DNA of 55,083 bases from a virus: positions 1 to 55,083 of IMG/VR virus record IMGVR_UViG_3300023284_000540. One strand, given 5' to 3'. Positions 41,839 through 49,435 of this stretch are shown here, one piece after another (the stretch's first letter is position 1; each line of letters starts with the position of its first letter). A program made the translations under genes and the position numbers. Under the pieces are notes generated by a model. The model was not told where the DNA came from and did not search any database. It saw nothing but the letters and a program-made list of their open reading frames with translations.

Positions 41839-42073
41839 AGTGAGAAGTCTCCTGTATCCCTATTCGATCCTTAAATTTAACCGCTACCTCTACACGGTTA
41901 CGGGACTTCGTCTTCTCCATGATAATACTGATGGTGTTCTTTACTGTCTGGACGCTGAGGTTCATAGCTGTGGCTATCTCCTCATTAGTCCGCGCATCAA
42001 CTATAAGAGAGACAAAATCCATCTGACGAGGGGTCAACGGTCTGTCAGCAAACATTATCGTGTCCCGTCGCAT
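41816..42073 (-). CDS. Stand-alone LuxR-type (GerE) helix-turn-helix protein
   Basis: 85 residues. LTPRQMDFVSLIVDARTNEE followed by IATAMNLSVQTVKNTISIIM is a complete GerE/LuxR helix-turn-helix without a receiver or autoinducer domain. Starts as TAATG overlap with the upstream gene. A transcription factor within the late operon is unusual; it could modulate host or phage late genes. Confidence 0.85.
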   Translation of the reverse strand: MRRDTIMFADRPLTPRQMDFVSLIVDARTNEEIATAMNLSVQTVKNTISIIMEKTKSRNRVEVAVKFKDRIGIQETSHYAGTYSC

Positions 42074-42486
42074 TATGGATTCACAGTGACAGTCACAGTG
42101 ACAGTAAGGCCCGTAGGAGGAGCAGGAGCAGCGCCAAACGACACCGGAGCAGATACAGTACTCAACAACTCTCCCCCACCACCCTCTATCCCAATTGTTT
42201 GTGCCACTACAGCACCAGTAGGAACAGCGATGGGGCCGTTCCCCAGGGCACTTATAGTCCCGGAGAAGCCTGAAGTAGGTGCAGCAATATCAAACAATGC
42301 ACCGCTGGATATTTCTGAAATCCTCCAGCCTGCAATACAATTTGTCAGAACAGAGGTAGAACAGGGTGTTTGCCAGGGGGAAGTTACAGTGTAATTGAGA
42401 GAAACAGCGATAGTCCCTTGAGCGAACAGTGACGCCGGGACTAGGGAAAGGACCAAAGCAGTGAAAAGTAAAGCAAATCTCTTCAT
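42073..42486 (-). CDS. Secreted beta-rich protein
   Basis: 137 residues with a signal peptide (MKRFALLFTALVLSLVPASLFAQ would be the N-terminus; cleavage after S-L-F-A). The mature part is beta-rich with two Cys (CSTSVLTNC) and ends in a fibronectin-like GLTVTVTVTVNP encoded by a CAGTGA-type simple repeat. Likely exported to periplasm or cell surface. Downstream of terminase. Function unknown. Confidence 0.7.
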   Translation of the reverse strand: MKRFALLFTALVLSLVPASLFAQGTIAVSLNYTVTSPWQTPCSTSVLTNCIAGWRISEISSGALFDIAAPTSGFSGTISALGNGPIAVPTGAVVAQTIGIEGGGGELLSTVSAPVSFGAAPAPPTGLTVTVTVTVNP

Positions 42487-42513
42487 TTCTGTCTCCTTTT
42501 ATCCAAAATAAAG

Positions 42514-42526
42514 TGTAATGATTACA
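42514..42526. promoter_or_regulatory. Palindromic operator-like site 19
   Basis: TGTAATGATTACA, exact. Intergenic, between the terminase stop and the secreted-protein gene. Confidence 0.9.
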
Positions 42527-42527
42527 C

Positions 42528-43931
42528 TCAATAAGGGCTGATCGTGACCTCCTCATCGTACACTATTATAGATTCCTGATCCTGTGGGTCAATAGCCAAG
42601 TCATCCACGAATGCCGTCATGTACCGAACGTCATCCATGCCATGATTGTCCTTATCTATAGGAAGCTCATCTCTTTTGCTATTAGCCCTCTCATTATGGC
42701 TTAAATCCCATACATATCCGTCCCATTCATCCTCTGTTTTGACAGGTTTCCCTTCAGCTTTCAATGTTTCGTCCTCGTGTACGAGGGAGTCCCTTATTAT
42801 AAACAGTCCCGGTTTCCCATCCCAGTCCTTCCGCAATCTAGCTTTCACACCTTCCACACCTGGTTGGATAGACTTATATGCAGGCAGAGTGATGTACCCT
42901 GTATGCCTCTCCAGGGTAGCCCTGCCCTCGGCGTCATGGTCACAGATGATGGCTCTGGGGATCACACCATCTGATATTTCCATAATATCAGCAGCGTGGT
43001 CCTCGACTAATCGCTGCGTTCTGTAGATTTGGTGCAACAAATACATGCGCCCACGGGGGTCCTGAATCCAGTCCTGCCATACAAAAGGATGAGTAAACCC
43101 AAAATCTATGACCCAGTAATGGGGCCAGTTCCCCCAATCAGCGGGTAATTCAGATAAGTTCAACATATGAATGTCAGGGTCCCAGCCCTCATATATCAGA
43201 CCCTCAGCAGCAGCCCACAGGCCCAGATACAGCCTAGCTCTCCGGGGTCCACTCAATCTCTCCAACTTGGCTAAGTATGCCTGACCCTCAGAGGTCCACT
43301 TCTTATGAATGTGGTCCCACAGACGAGGGTTGTCTTTATGCACGGATACCAGCATTTTGGTCAGGCCGTTATCACATCGTTTCTTGATCCAATGAGTAGG
43401 CTTGTCCGGGTTACAGTCCATGATAATCTGCTGGTAGGGTATCTCCCAATTACGGAGTCGGGTGGTGCATATTTCCATATCGTTTTCCGTACACTCCGTA
43501 GCTTCCTGGATAAACCCCACATCCCAATCCGTGGACTTGATACGCTCCGGGTCATCCAGTCCGATGATGGCCAGTATGGAACCATTAGGATAGTTGAAAA
43601 CCTGATCCTGCTTGTGGAGATGCACGTTATCATATGGTTTTAGGACCTGTCTCCTGAAGGTATGCAGGCATGAATTGGTCATGCTAACCCTGGTCTTACG
43701 GGCCATAAACCCTTTAGAATTAGGGTACTTGCTGAGCATCAAGTGTATTTTTTGTAGGGCTGAGAGGGACTTCCCAGTACCGGCTGGACCAGCTAAAAGG
43801 ATTTCATCGTCGTGGCAATGGAACAGGTCGCGGGACGCCCCATATGGATGATATCTGATGCTGTGTTTCGTGGTCTCAACCAGGGCAGCATTGTCTTCAG
43901 CAGAACCTTTCACCCTGATTCTGTCCTTCAT
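42528..43931 (-). CDS. Terminase large subunit
   Basis: 467 residues. Walker A LAGPAGTGKS (Gly48-Ser55), Walker B DVGFIQEATE (Glu143), and RNase H-like nuclease residues: VIDFGFTHP (Asp276), AIICDHDAEG (Asp331), and GMDDVRYM near the C-terminus. Packages DNA into proheads. Its start overlaps the small-subunit stop. Confidence 0.95.
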   Translation of the reverse strand: MKDRIRVKGSAEDNAALVETTKHSIRYHPYGASRDLFHCHDDEILLAGPAGTGKSLSALQKIHLMLSKYPNSKGFMARKTRVSMTNSCLHTFRRQVLKPYDNVHLHKQDQVFNYPNGSILAIIGLDDPERIKSTDWDVGFIQEATECTENDMEICTTRLRNWEIPYQQIIMDCNPDKPTHWIKKRCDNGLTKMLVSVHKDNPRLWDHIHKKWTSEGQAYLAKLERLSGPRRARLYLGLWAAAEGLIYEGWDPDIHMLNLSELPADWGNWPHYWVIDFGFTHPFVWQDWIQDPRGRMYLLHQIYRTQRLVEDHAADIMEISDGVIPRAIICDHDAEGRATLERHTGYITLPAYKSIQPGVEGVKARLRKDWDGKPGLFIIRDSLVHEDETLKAEGKPVKTEDEWDGYVWDLSHNERANSKRDELPIDKDNHGMDDVRYMTAFVDDLAIDPQDQESIIVYDEEVTISPY

Positions 43932-44488
43932 ACTTTATCCACATCCACGCCTACGTACTCTCTGACGGAGGATTCAGCCGCTCCCTTGGTTTCCGGCTCA
44001 TCCAGGGCCAACAATTTGGCTCTACGTGACTCTATCTGAAGCACTAACTGGGCGGCTGCCATACTGGATGGCACAATTTGTCCATCGTCAGTCACCAAAA
44101 CTTCAGTGGCGATTTCGTAGTAGGCTTTGAGTAGTCCATCGAGCCTGTCAGTAGCGAGCTGCCGATTCTCAGTCTTAGTCTCCGAGCTATCTCCAACAGT
44201 GTGAAATAGCACAGCCTTCAAGTCCGCATAGGCCGTTGCCTCACTTATATTCAACTCCTGGGCTATCTCTCTAAATAGGGTCCCGGATGTGCGGAGTTTG
44301 ACCACTTGGTATCTCCGCTCGATTATGGCTATATTTGCGGGTGTCAGTAGACCCGTCCTCCTCGGCTTCCTAGACCCGTTATCTACTCCCTTCCTGAAGT
44401 TCTTCAGGGGTCTAGGTGGCTTGGGAGTATACACCTCCACCGCTATTTCTTCAGCAGTTTGAGCAGCTTGTTTCCTCTTATTCCTCAT
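43928..44488 (-). CDS. Terminase small subunit
   Basis: 186 residues from the ATG at 44488, with GGAG upstream and overlap with the previous gene; an upstream in-frame ATG (44542) lies inside that gene. Basic N-terminus, then a helix-turn-helix (GTLFREIAQELNISEATAYADLKAV) and a helical C-terminal region with oligomerisation character. Immediately before the large subunit. Expected to recognise the packaging site. Confidence 0.8.
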   Translation of the reverse strand: MRNKRKQAAQTAEEIAVEVYTPKPPRPLKNFRKGVDNGSRKPRRTGLLTPANIAIIERRYQVVKLRTSGTLFREIAQELNISEATAYADLKAVLFHTVGDSSETKTENRQLATDRLDGLLKAYYEIATEVLVTDDGQIVPSSMAAAQLVLQIESRRAKLLALDEPETKGAAESSVREYVGVDVDKV

Positions 44489-44639
44489 AATCACTCCACG
44501 AGACTCGACTTTTGCATTTATTGCACACGCCCACGTTGGCATTCCATGTAGGGCATACTTCCCCAGTGCATCCCTTCTTCAAACAGGGTTTGGGCTTATC
44601 ATTATAGCCCTTCAAGGTAAAAGCACTCTCTGTAGCCAT
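44478..44639 (-). CDS. Small zinc-ribbon protein, first gene of the virion operon
   Basis: 53 residues from the ATG at 44639, which has a strong GGAGGAGG site; an earlier ATG lies within operator-like site 20 and is unlikely. PCLKKGCTGEVC and CNKCKSRV are zinc-binding Cys pairs. As first gene after the leftward promoter it could be a regulator or terminase partner. Confidence 0.7.
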   Translation of the reverse strand: MATESAFTLKGYNDKPKPCLKKGCTGEVCPTWNANVGVCNKCKSRVSWSDYEE

Positions 44640-44667
44640 AGACCCCCCTCCTCCGCTATCCCCCAAA

Positions 44668-44697
44668 AGTGTAATCATTACATATTCCCCCTGTCAA
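44668..44697 (-). promoter_or_regulatory. Leftward promoter of the virion operon, with operator over the -10
   Basis: On the minus strand TTGACA at 44692-44697, an 18-bp spacer and TACACT at 44668-44673. Site 20 (44670-44682) covers part of the -10 and spacer, so a bound regulator would block RNA polymerase. Confidence 0.75.
44670..44682. promoter_or_regulatory. Palindromic operator-like site 20 (in the divergent control region)
   Basis: TGTAATCATTACA, exact. Overlaps the leftward promoter and lies about 30 bp from the -35 of the rightward promoter. Confidence 0.95.
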
Positions 44698-44711
44698 CCC
44701 CGAAATTAAAC

Positions 44712-44740
44712 TTGACATACATCCTTATTATCGTTATTTT
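44712..44740 (+). promoter_or_regulatory. Rightward promoter for the HTH repressor candidate (leaderless)
   Basis: TTGACA at 44712-44717, 17-bp spacer, TATTTT at 44735-44740. The ATG begins seven bases after the -10, so transcription should begin at or next to the start codon, as with lambda cI from PRM. Confidence 0.8.
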
Positions 44741-44746
44741 AGCTCC

Positions 44747-45358
44747 ATGAACGGCTCAAATGGCCAAAATAGTGAAAATAGAGAGGTTATACGTTGCAAA
44801 AAGTGCAATTTGAACCAATTTATCACTATAAGTAGTCTCTGCCGCCGTTGCAGATACTCACTATCCCCTGTAAAAGAAATACCTGAGAAAACCCCCCAAG
44901 AAGCTATACCAAAGCCTATCCCCCTCCGATCACACTTCTTCCCGGAGCCGGGATCAAGGCCATTCTGTCCTAAGCCCCCTAACTTCGGCTCCGTTCTAAG
45001 AGCACTCCGGGAAGATATCGGCTACAATCAAGTCCAGATGTCCCACATTATGGGCATCAAGCGCCCTTACTTGAACAGGGTAGAGGGCGGGTTCATCAAC
45101 CCTGGTCCCTCTACCCTAACTAGGCTGTGTAGCGCCCTTCGCACTACTCTGTCCGATCTACTTTACTGCTATCAAAACTGGCCAGGCTCCTCTAAATCGG
45201 CTCAATTCCACGCTCAGACTTTGCAGATATTGGGCACATTTCGGGATTTGGGTACAGATCAGAAGCAGCGGGTCTTGCGTATGGTCAAAGATGCTCTCAA
45301 CTCGCCGCAGGAATCACCTAGAGTACTAGAAGAATCTATACCGTCTGGGGACAACTAG
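44747..45358 (+). CDS. XRE-type repressor candidate with N-terminal Cys motif
   Basis: 203 residues. The N-terminus has two CxxC pairs (IRCKKCNLNQ, LCRRCRYSL) forming a probable zinc ribbon; residues about 83-145 are a Cro/C1-type helix-turn-helix (LRALREDIGYNQVQMSHIM, KRPYLNRVEGGFINPGPSTL, LCSALRTTLSDLL); the C-terminus is helical (LGTFRDLGTDQKQRVLRMVK). Divergent from the virion operon, leaderless and next to operator site 20. Good candidate for the immunity repressor. The DNA-binding target is inference. Confidence 0.85.
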   Translation: MNGSNGQNSENREVIRCKKCNLNQFITISSLCRRCRYSLSPVKEIPEKTPQEAIPKPIPLRSHFFPEPGSRPFCPKPPNFGSVLRALREDIGYNQVQMSHIMGIKRPYLNRVEGGFINPGPSTLTRLCSALRTTLSDLLYCYQNWPGSSKSAQFHAQTLQILGTFRDLGTDQKQRVLRMVKDALNSPQESPRVLEESIPSGDN

Positions 45359-45487
45359 ATGTATACTTACAGAGCAATCAGCATTCTGGGCCACTTTCTC
45401 TCCCTCCTGGACCACACAGACCCCAAGAATGGCTGGGCTAGAGTCAAGCTGGAACACGCCATATGGCATTTAGTCAGGGGAATGTAA
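45359..45487 (+). CDS. Very small hypothetical protein
   Basis: 42 residues (MYTYRAISILGHFLSLLDHT...). Starts directly after the repressor stop (TAGATG) and ends with the TAA inside operator-like site 21. Weak ribosome binding site, so translation is likely coupled. Existence moderately supported. Confidence 0.5.
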   Translation: MYTYRAISILGHFLSLLDHTDPKNGWARVKLEHAIWHLVRGM

Positions 45488-45495
45488 TCATTACA
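45483..45495. promoter_or_regulatory. Palindromic operator-like site 21
   Basis: TGTAATCATTACA, exact. Provides the stop codon of the gene at 45359-45487; 15 bp before the next gene. Confidence 0.9.
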
Positions 45496-45509
45496 CATAG
45501 GAGACTACA

Positions 45510-45734
45510 ATGAAAAGTACAGGCTACCAACCCTGGGAGATTACAACGGAAGTTAAAGGCTATCAACCCAAAGGCCCCGTACCTGACAATCCTAAGCCCC
45601 CTAATGCCGGACCGTCCGCCGTGTACCCTACAGAAGATCGAAACGCATGGATGCTCAAGCGCAAGGTTTGCACCTGCCCCACGCCTGATTGTGGTTGCAT
45701 GGAATGCTGCATTCTACGAGACGGCACCCTGTAA
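45510..45734 (+). CDS. Small Pro-rich protein with Cys-rich C-terminus
   Basis: 74 residues: Pro-rich N-terminal half (GYQPKGPVPDNPKPPNAGPS) and a C-terminal Cys cluster (VCTCPTPDCGCMECCIL). AGGAG precedes the ATG. Metal binding likely; function unknown. Confidence 0.7.
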   Translation: MKSTGYQPWEITTEVKGYQPKGPVPDNPKPPNAGPSAVYPTEDRNAWMLKRKVCTCPTPDCGCMECCILRDGTL

Positions 45735-45793
45735 CACGGTTACCATTTAGATGTTAGAGTCAATAAACCTCCCCCCCCCCCGGCCTGGCAGTA

Positions 45794-45826
45794 CTGGGAG
45801 TCCCATCGCTCGACTGTGACTCCCAG
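45794..45826. repeat. Inverted repeat (9-bp stem)
   Basis: CTGGGAGTC and GACTCCCAG separated by 15 nt. No T-run, so not an obvious terminator; within the origin candidate. Confidence 0.8.
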
Positions 45827-45881
45827 CCCGCCTATTACGACTAGGACCACCAGTACCATGACACGCCGACCGGCACGCTGA

Positions 45882-45953
45882 CGTATACCTAATGTATATA
45901 CAACGTATATGCAACGTATAGACTCAGTATATACAATGATACAATGTATACAC
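45882..45953. repeat. AT-rich short direct repeats
   Basis: Two CAACGTATA and two GTATATACAA units plus GTATAC words within 72 bp. Iteron-like in appearance. Confidence 0.6.
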
Positions 45954-46060
45954 GACCAGGTCCTAACAGTACCAGGGACCACAGCACGTAGCCTGCCAAA
46001 CTGAGTACTATGGGGGTCCTAGTCCAATAATTAGGACCACTAGTACCACCAACACCAGAA

Positions 46061-46073
46061 TGTAATCATTACA
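46061..46073. promoter_or_regulatory. Palindromic operator-like site 22
   Basis: TGTAATCATTACA, exact. In the repeat-rich non-coding region. Confidence 0.9.
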
Positions 46074-46163
46074 CATTGGGACCTATCCATACTAGTCGGC
46101 CTACTGGTCTCAAAAACAAATCAGGGCTTCCAGTACTAGGTATGCCTAATATACAATCTCTCC

Positions 46164-46397
46164 ATGGACGCGACTCACAGTGAACGACGCGGCCCTGATA
46201 GTGGCTGCTATCATGCATCGGATGGTATTGGCAAGGTCCCGATGGCCTATCCGCATATACTAAGAGAGGCATTTATCCCTCTTCGTGCAAAACGGTTGGA
46301 CCGTGAGCAACGGTGGGCGGTAGCACTGATAACCGTCTCTCTGCTAATGATACCATTGGCTGGAATGCTGATGCTGTACCTTGCACCTAAAGTTTAA
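46164..46397 (+). CDS. Possible small membrane protein
   Basis: 77 residues with one C-terminal hydrophobic segment (WAVALITVSLLMIPLAGMLMLYL). No ribosome binding site at the ATG; an internal ATG at 46242 (MAYPHILREAF) is a possible alternative. Low confidence that the N-terminal part is translated. Confidence 0.45.
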   Translation: MDATHSERRGPDSGCYHASDGIGKVPMAYPHILREAFIPLRAKRLDREQRWAVALITVSLLMIPLAGMLMLYLAPKV

Positions 46398-46407
46398 TGG
46401 AGGGGAA

Positions 46408-46626
46408 GTGAAAAGACACAATCATCAAATGATATTCGGGCAGCTGGAAACCGGTTGCCCTAGGTGCGATGAACTAAAGGCGGGGGCTCCCATACGACAG
46501 GCTCCTTGGTTCAAGCGAGCACGCCAACGCAAGGCTGCCTTGGCGCATGAACTACAAGCCATCCAGGAGCATGACTTTGTGGCCTGCTCCAAAAAGCACA
46601 TCGCCTGCACACACTTTGACTGGTAG
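46408..46626 (+). CDS. Small conserved phage zinc-binding protein
   Basis: 72 residues from a GTG behind GGAGGGGAA. GCPRCDELKAGAP followed by a basic helical middle and a C-terminal HIACTHFDW. This Cys/His layout is widespread in phage early regions from memory (CPRCxELxxGAP...CTxxxW). Function unknown. Confidence 0.75.
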   Translation: MKRHNHQMIFGQLETGCPRCDELKAGAPIRQAPWFKRARQRKAALAHELQAIQEHDFVACSKKHIACTHFDW

Positions 46627-46672
46627 ATAACCCCTGCTACACACAGCAGAGAAAGGATAACAACTAAAAATT

Positions 46673-46930
46673 ATGGGACGCAATGAGATTTTAGCAGAAT
46701 ACGAAATTGACAAAAATGGGAGAATTTCAAATCCTGGAAAATTTGAGGGGGAGATGCTTTATGTTCCCTTCTATTGGGACGCGTTTCTGAATGGTGGCGC
46801 CGATAGGGATGATGGAACAACACTTGGATTCAACATAACAAAGGAAGATAAAGACGAATTCCCGGATTTAAAGCATAGACGCACAGTAAACCTCGTTGAA
46901 GATAGTCAAGGATTTGTGCGTGAAGTCTAA
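46673..46930 (+). CDS. Small acidic hypothetical protein
   Basis: 85 residues, acidic (YEIDKNGRISNPGKFEGEML, KEDKDEFPDLKHRRTVNL). AGGA lies upstream but is distant. No family recognised; plausible coding by composition. Confidence 0.6.
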   Translation: MGRNEILAEYEIDKNGRISNPGKFEGEMLYVPFYWDAFLNGGADRDDGTTLGFNITKEDKDEFPDLKHRRTVNLVEDSQGFVREV

Positions 46931-46999
46931 CACCCTTTATTGAAACCCCGATAGAGGCATTGCGCGGGTGTACAACTGGGAACTGTGCGCCTAGCGGAA

Positions 47000-47012
47000 T
47001 GTAATCGTTACA
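47000..47012. promoter_or_regulatory. Palindromic operator-like site 23 (one mismatch)
   Basis: TGTAATCGTTACA, one internal base differs. Directly upstream of the gene starting at 47029. Confidence 0.8.
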
Positions 47013-47028
47013 CAAAAGGGCAATCTAA

Positions 47029-48129
47029 ATGGCTTCGTGGAACATAAGAGAGGTTTTTCGTTTCCGCAACGGCACTTACCAAACCTTTCCGCAAGAGGTA
47101 TGGACTAAGTTGAACCAGCATAATGTGATGCTTTGCTGGGAGCATTATATACACCTTTCCACGCAACGCCCTGACATGGTGGCGTACACTCAATCGGACG
47201 CGCACGGTGAAGAGGACAGGCAAACATTAATGCGATTCGGGCGATATCTAAAGCGATACCATCCTCTGCTCTCTGACAAACAAGTTGAGGAACTAGCAGG
47301 ATTGCTTAGGACGCGCAAAGATGATAGCAAGCAGAACGGTGGCGGGTTGCACTTGGCAACGGACAGGGAAACCATTAAGGAAATATTTGAGACTCCCCTA
47401 CACGCCGGCGAGAGTGCTCCGGTCTCCTGTATGTGTGAATTTGATACCTGGACAAACCCACCCTACATGGTATACGCGGGATCGCCGGATGTAGCTATTG
47501 CGTATCTGCGCGAATCATCCGGCATTATAGCCCGAACGGTAGTGTCAACAAAGTATAAATGGTGGGTGAGGATGTATACAACGGGCGGCGATGATCACGA
47601 GTACCTCTGTAGCAGACTACGTGAGGCACTTCACAAAGCAGGTTACGAGAGGAGAGGGTCATTAAAAGATTGCAGATTATCGGTGCTGGAAGAGGAAGGA
47701 CATTACGCACTTCCCTATATTGACGGGAGTGCTTGGTACGTATATCAGAACGGCGATTATTGGGTTGTAACGGATAATGATGAAGAGGGGGAGTACTCCT
47801 GTCAAGAAACGTCGGGCAGGGGTGATGAGGTAGAACGGACTCACTGCGCCAATTGTGAGGAAATAATCTCGCAAGGGGATGAAGAGTACCCCACAGTCGA
47901 TGGCACCGTTTGTTCAGATTGCATCGAAAACTACATCCGCATAAATGACTATAATAGGGATGGCTATTTTCCCGCAGATGACTGTTCCGAAGGTTGCGAT
48001 GGCGAGTACCATCTAAGCAGAGATTTAGAGAGAGATTGCCACGTAACAGATTGCACCTGCTTCGAAGACCAGCAAGAGCTAGACCTAGAATCCAACACAG
48101 ATGGGGGAACGGAAAGTGAAACGGTATAA
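47029..48129 (+). CDS. Large Cys-rich phage protein of unknown function
   Basis: 366 residues. N-terminal helical region, then CMCEFDTWTNPPYMVYAGSP, then beta-rich segments and a C-terminal Cys-rich, acidic region (THCANCEEIISQGDEEYP, VCSDCIENYI, CHVTDCTCFEDQQ) likely to bind zinc. I recall similar proteins in environmental phages near small early genes. AAGGG precedes the ATG. Function unknown. Confidence 0.7.
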   Translation: MASWNIREVFRFRNGTYQTFPQEVWTKLNQHNVMLCWEHYIHLSTQRPDMVAYTQSDAHGEEDRQTLMRFGRYLKRYHPLLSDKQVEELAGLLRTRKDDSKQNGGGLHLATDRETIKEIFETPLHAGESAPVSCMCEFDTWTNPPYMVYAGSPDVAIAYLRESSGIIARTVVSTKYKWWVRMYTTGGDDHEYLCSRLREALHKAGYERRGSLKDCRLSVLEEEGHYALPYIDGSAWYVYQNGDYWVVTDNDEEGEYSCQETSGRGDEVERTHCANCEEIISQGDEEYPTVDGTVCSDCIENYIRINDYNRDGYFPADDCSEGCDGEYHLSRDLERDCHVTDCTCFEDQQELDLESNTDGGTESETV

Positions 48130-48988
48130 TTCCTTATTATTGAACATCTTAGAGAGAAAGCGCCGCTCTAATAGCAGGACGGAAAAGCGATTCCTACGGG
48201 CGGTCCTTGATCCAGTACCGGGAATGCAAAGGGACGGATTCGGCAACCGTTGGCTCCGAATAGGTGAATCAGAGACCATGATAGCCTGCCACACAGATAC
48301 GGTCCACATAACTGGCGGGTTGCAAAAGTTAGCAGCTTGGCGTGGTGAATTGATGCTACTGGAGAATGATGGGGATTGCCTCGGTGCCGATGACGGAGCA
48401 GGAGTCTATGCGGCGCTTCGCATGATAGCAGAGCAAGTCCCTGCCCTCTATGTGTTCCATCGACAAGAGGAAATTGGCGGTCATGGCTCGGAGTGGATCG
48501 CTTCCAGTGAACCGGAGCTAACAAAAGGAATCAAGCGATGCATTTCCCTCGACAGGCGCGGGACTCAGGATATCATCACGCATCAATTCGCGGGGCGCTG
48601 TGCAAGTGACGAGTTTGCCGACGCCCTTGCTCAATTGTTAGATATGGGTCACAGTGCTAGCGATAGGGGATCGTTCACTGATTCCGCCAATTATACGGAC
48701 CTAATACCCGAATGCACTAACCTGTCCATAGGCTATGAAATGGAGCATAGTCTCATGGAGACTCTGGACGTCGACTACCTGGAGAATCTAATAGCTAGGT
48801 TGTGCGGAGCGGACTTAGAATCCCTGCCTACTGTGCGCGATCCTTCAGAGTGCGCGAGCTGGCCTCGGCATGATACCTCTTTTGTTCCTTTCTATCAAAG
48901 AGAATTTGCATGGAAGAATGGCGCGGAGCTGTATAACAGGGAAATGACTCCAGCAGACAAGGTGCTGCTCGATTATGAGGGAAAGTGA
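48116..48988 (+). CDS. M20/M28/M42-like zinc peptidase
   Basis: About 290 residues from a GTG (an ATG at 48101 with no ribosome binding site is the alternative). MIACHTDTVH (His-Thr-Asp), GDCLGADDGAGVYAAL (bridging Asp), FHRQEEIGGHGS (catalytic Glu-Glu), CISLDRRG (Asp) and a late MEHS (His) reproduce the metal and catalytic residues of co-catalytic zinc aminopeptidases. Such enzymes are rare in phages. Possible roles are peptide or cell-wall peptide cleavage or host-protein turnover. Overlaps the upstream gene. Confidence 0.8.
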   Translation: MKRYNSLLLNILERKRRSNSRTEKRFLRAVLDPVPGMQRDGFGNRWLRIGESETMIACHTDTVHITGGLQKLAAWRGELMLLENDGDCLGADDGAGVYAALRMIAEQVPALYVFHRQEEIGGHGSEWIASSEPELTKGIKRCISLDRRGTQDIITHQFAGRCASDEFADALAQLLDMGHSASDRGSFTDSANYTDLIPECTNLSIGYEMEHSLMETLDVDYLENLIARLCGADLESLPTVRDPSECASWPRHDTSFVPFYQREFAWKNGAELYNREMTPADKVLLDYEGK

Positions 48989-49191
48989 CTAAAACTCGTC
49001 CTGACATACAGTTAGCAGCATTTCAGAACTATGCCGAGTATGTCTACATGAATGAGCGGCGGGAGATGCAGAAGAGTGCGGCTGATGCGACGGAGCAGAC
49101 TAAGGTTAGGCTACTGGAGAAATGCTTGCCCTCGATGCGTCGGCATGTACAGAGTGCCGTACTGAAAGCTAGGAAACGATTTGGGGATTAG
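48985..49191 (+). CDS. Small helical hypothetical protein
   Basis: 68 residues from a GTG overlapping the peptidase stop (GTGA). Basic, helical (EYVYMNERREMQKSAADATE, RHVQSAVLKARKRFGD). No family recognised. Confidence 0.65.
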   Translation: MTKTRPDIQLAAFQNYAEYVYMNERREMQKSAADATEQTKVRLLEKCLPSMRRHVQSAVLKARKRFGD

Positions 49192-49193
49192 AC

Positions 49194-49206
49194 TGTAATC
49201 ATTACA
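49194..49206. promoter_or_regulatory. Palindromic operator-like site 24
   Basis: TGTAATCATTACA, exact. Intergenic, 12 bp upstream of the next start. Confidence 0.9.
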
Positions 49207-49217
49207 AGAGGGGCTAT

Positions 49218-49409
49218 ATGAGCCTAGTAGATGAAAATCCCGAATGGTTCAACAATTGGATTGAACTGCAAGCTATCCTAGGCAGGTTTGGCGTGAGTGC
49301 CCAGGAGCAGGTTGTGGCAGGAGAGATAACCGGGAGCGACTTATGGGAAGAGCACCCGGACTTGTACACTGAGGCAGAGACTACTTTCTTAGAAAGACTC
49401 GTGATGTAA
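49218..49409 (+). CDS. Small acidic hypothetical protein
   Basis: 63 residues (MSLVDENPEWFNNWIELQAIL...), acidic, preceded by GAGGGG. Its TAA stop lies within operator-like site 25. No family recognised. Confidence 0.65.
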   Translation: MSLVDENPEWFNNWIELQAILGRFGVSAQEQVVAGEITGSDLWEEHPDLYTEAETTFLERLVM

Positions 49410-49417
49410 TCATTACA
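49405..49417. promoter_or_regulatory. Palindromic operator-like site 25
   Basis: TGTAATCATTACA, exact. Provides the stop codon of the gene at 49218-49409. Confidence 0.9.
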
Positions 49418-49435
49418 AGATAAGGGGAGGGAATA

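Larger units (their letters stand above)
45740..46160. other. Repeat-rich non-coding region, replication origin candidate
   Basis: About 420 bp without a convincing gene. It contains a run of 11 C (45771-45781), a 9-bp hairpin (45794-45826), an AT-rich stretch at 45882-45953 with repeated CAACGTATA and GTATATACAA units, and scattered copies of GGACCAC(C/T)AGTACCA and CAGTACT-type words (for example 45843-45857 and 46033-46047). Operator-like site 22 lies within it. The mix of short repeats, hairpin and AT-rich DNA is what an iteron-type origin or a control region would show; neither is proven. Confidence 0.6.

Noticed and set aside
44640-44678. ATG at 44678 as start of the first virion-operon gene
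   Set aside because: It lies inside the operator and about at the promoter -10, so it would not be in the transcript; the ATG at 44639 has a strong ribosome binding site.
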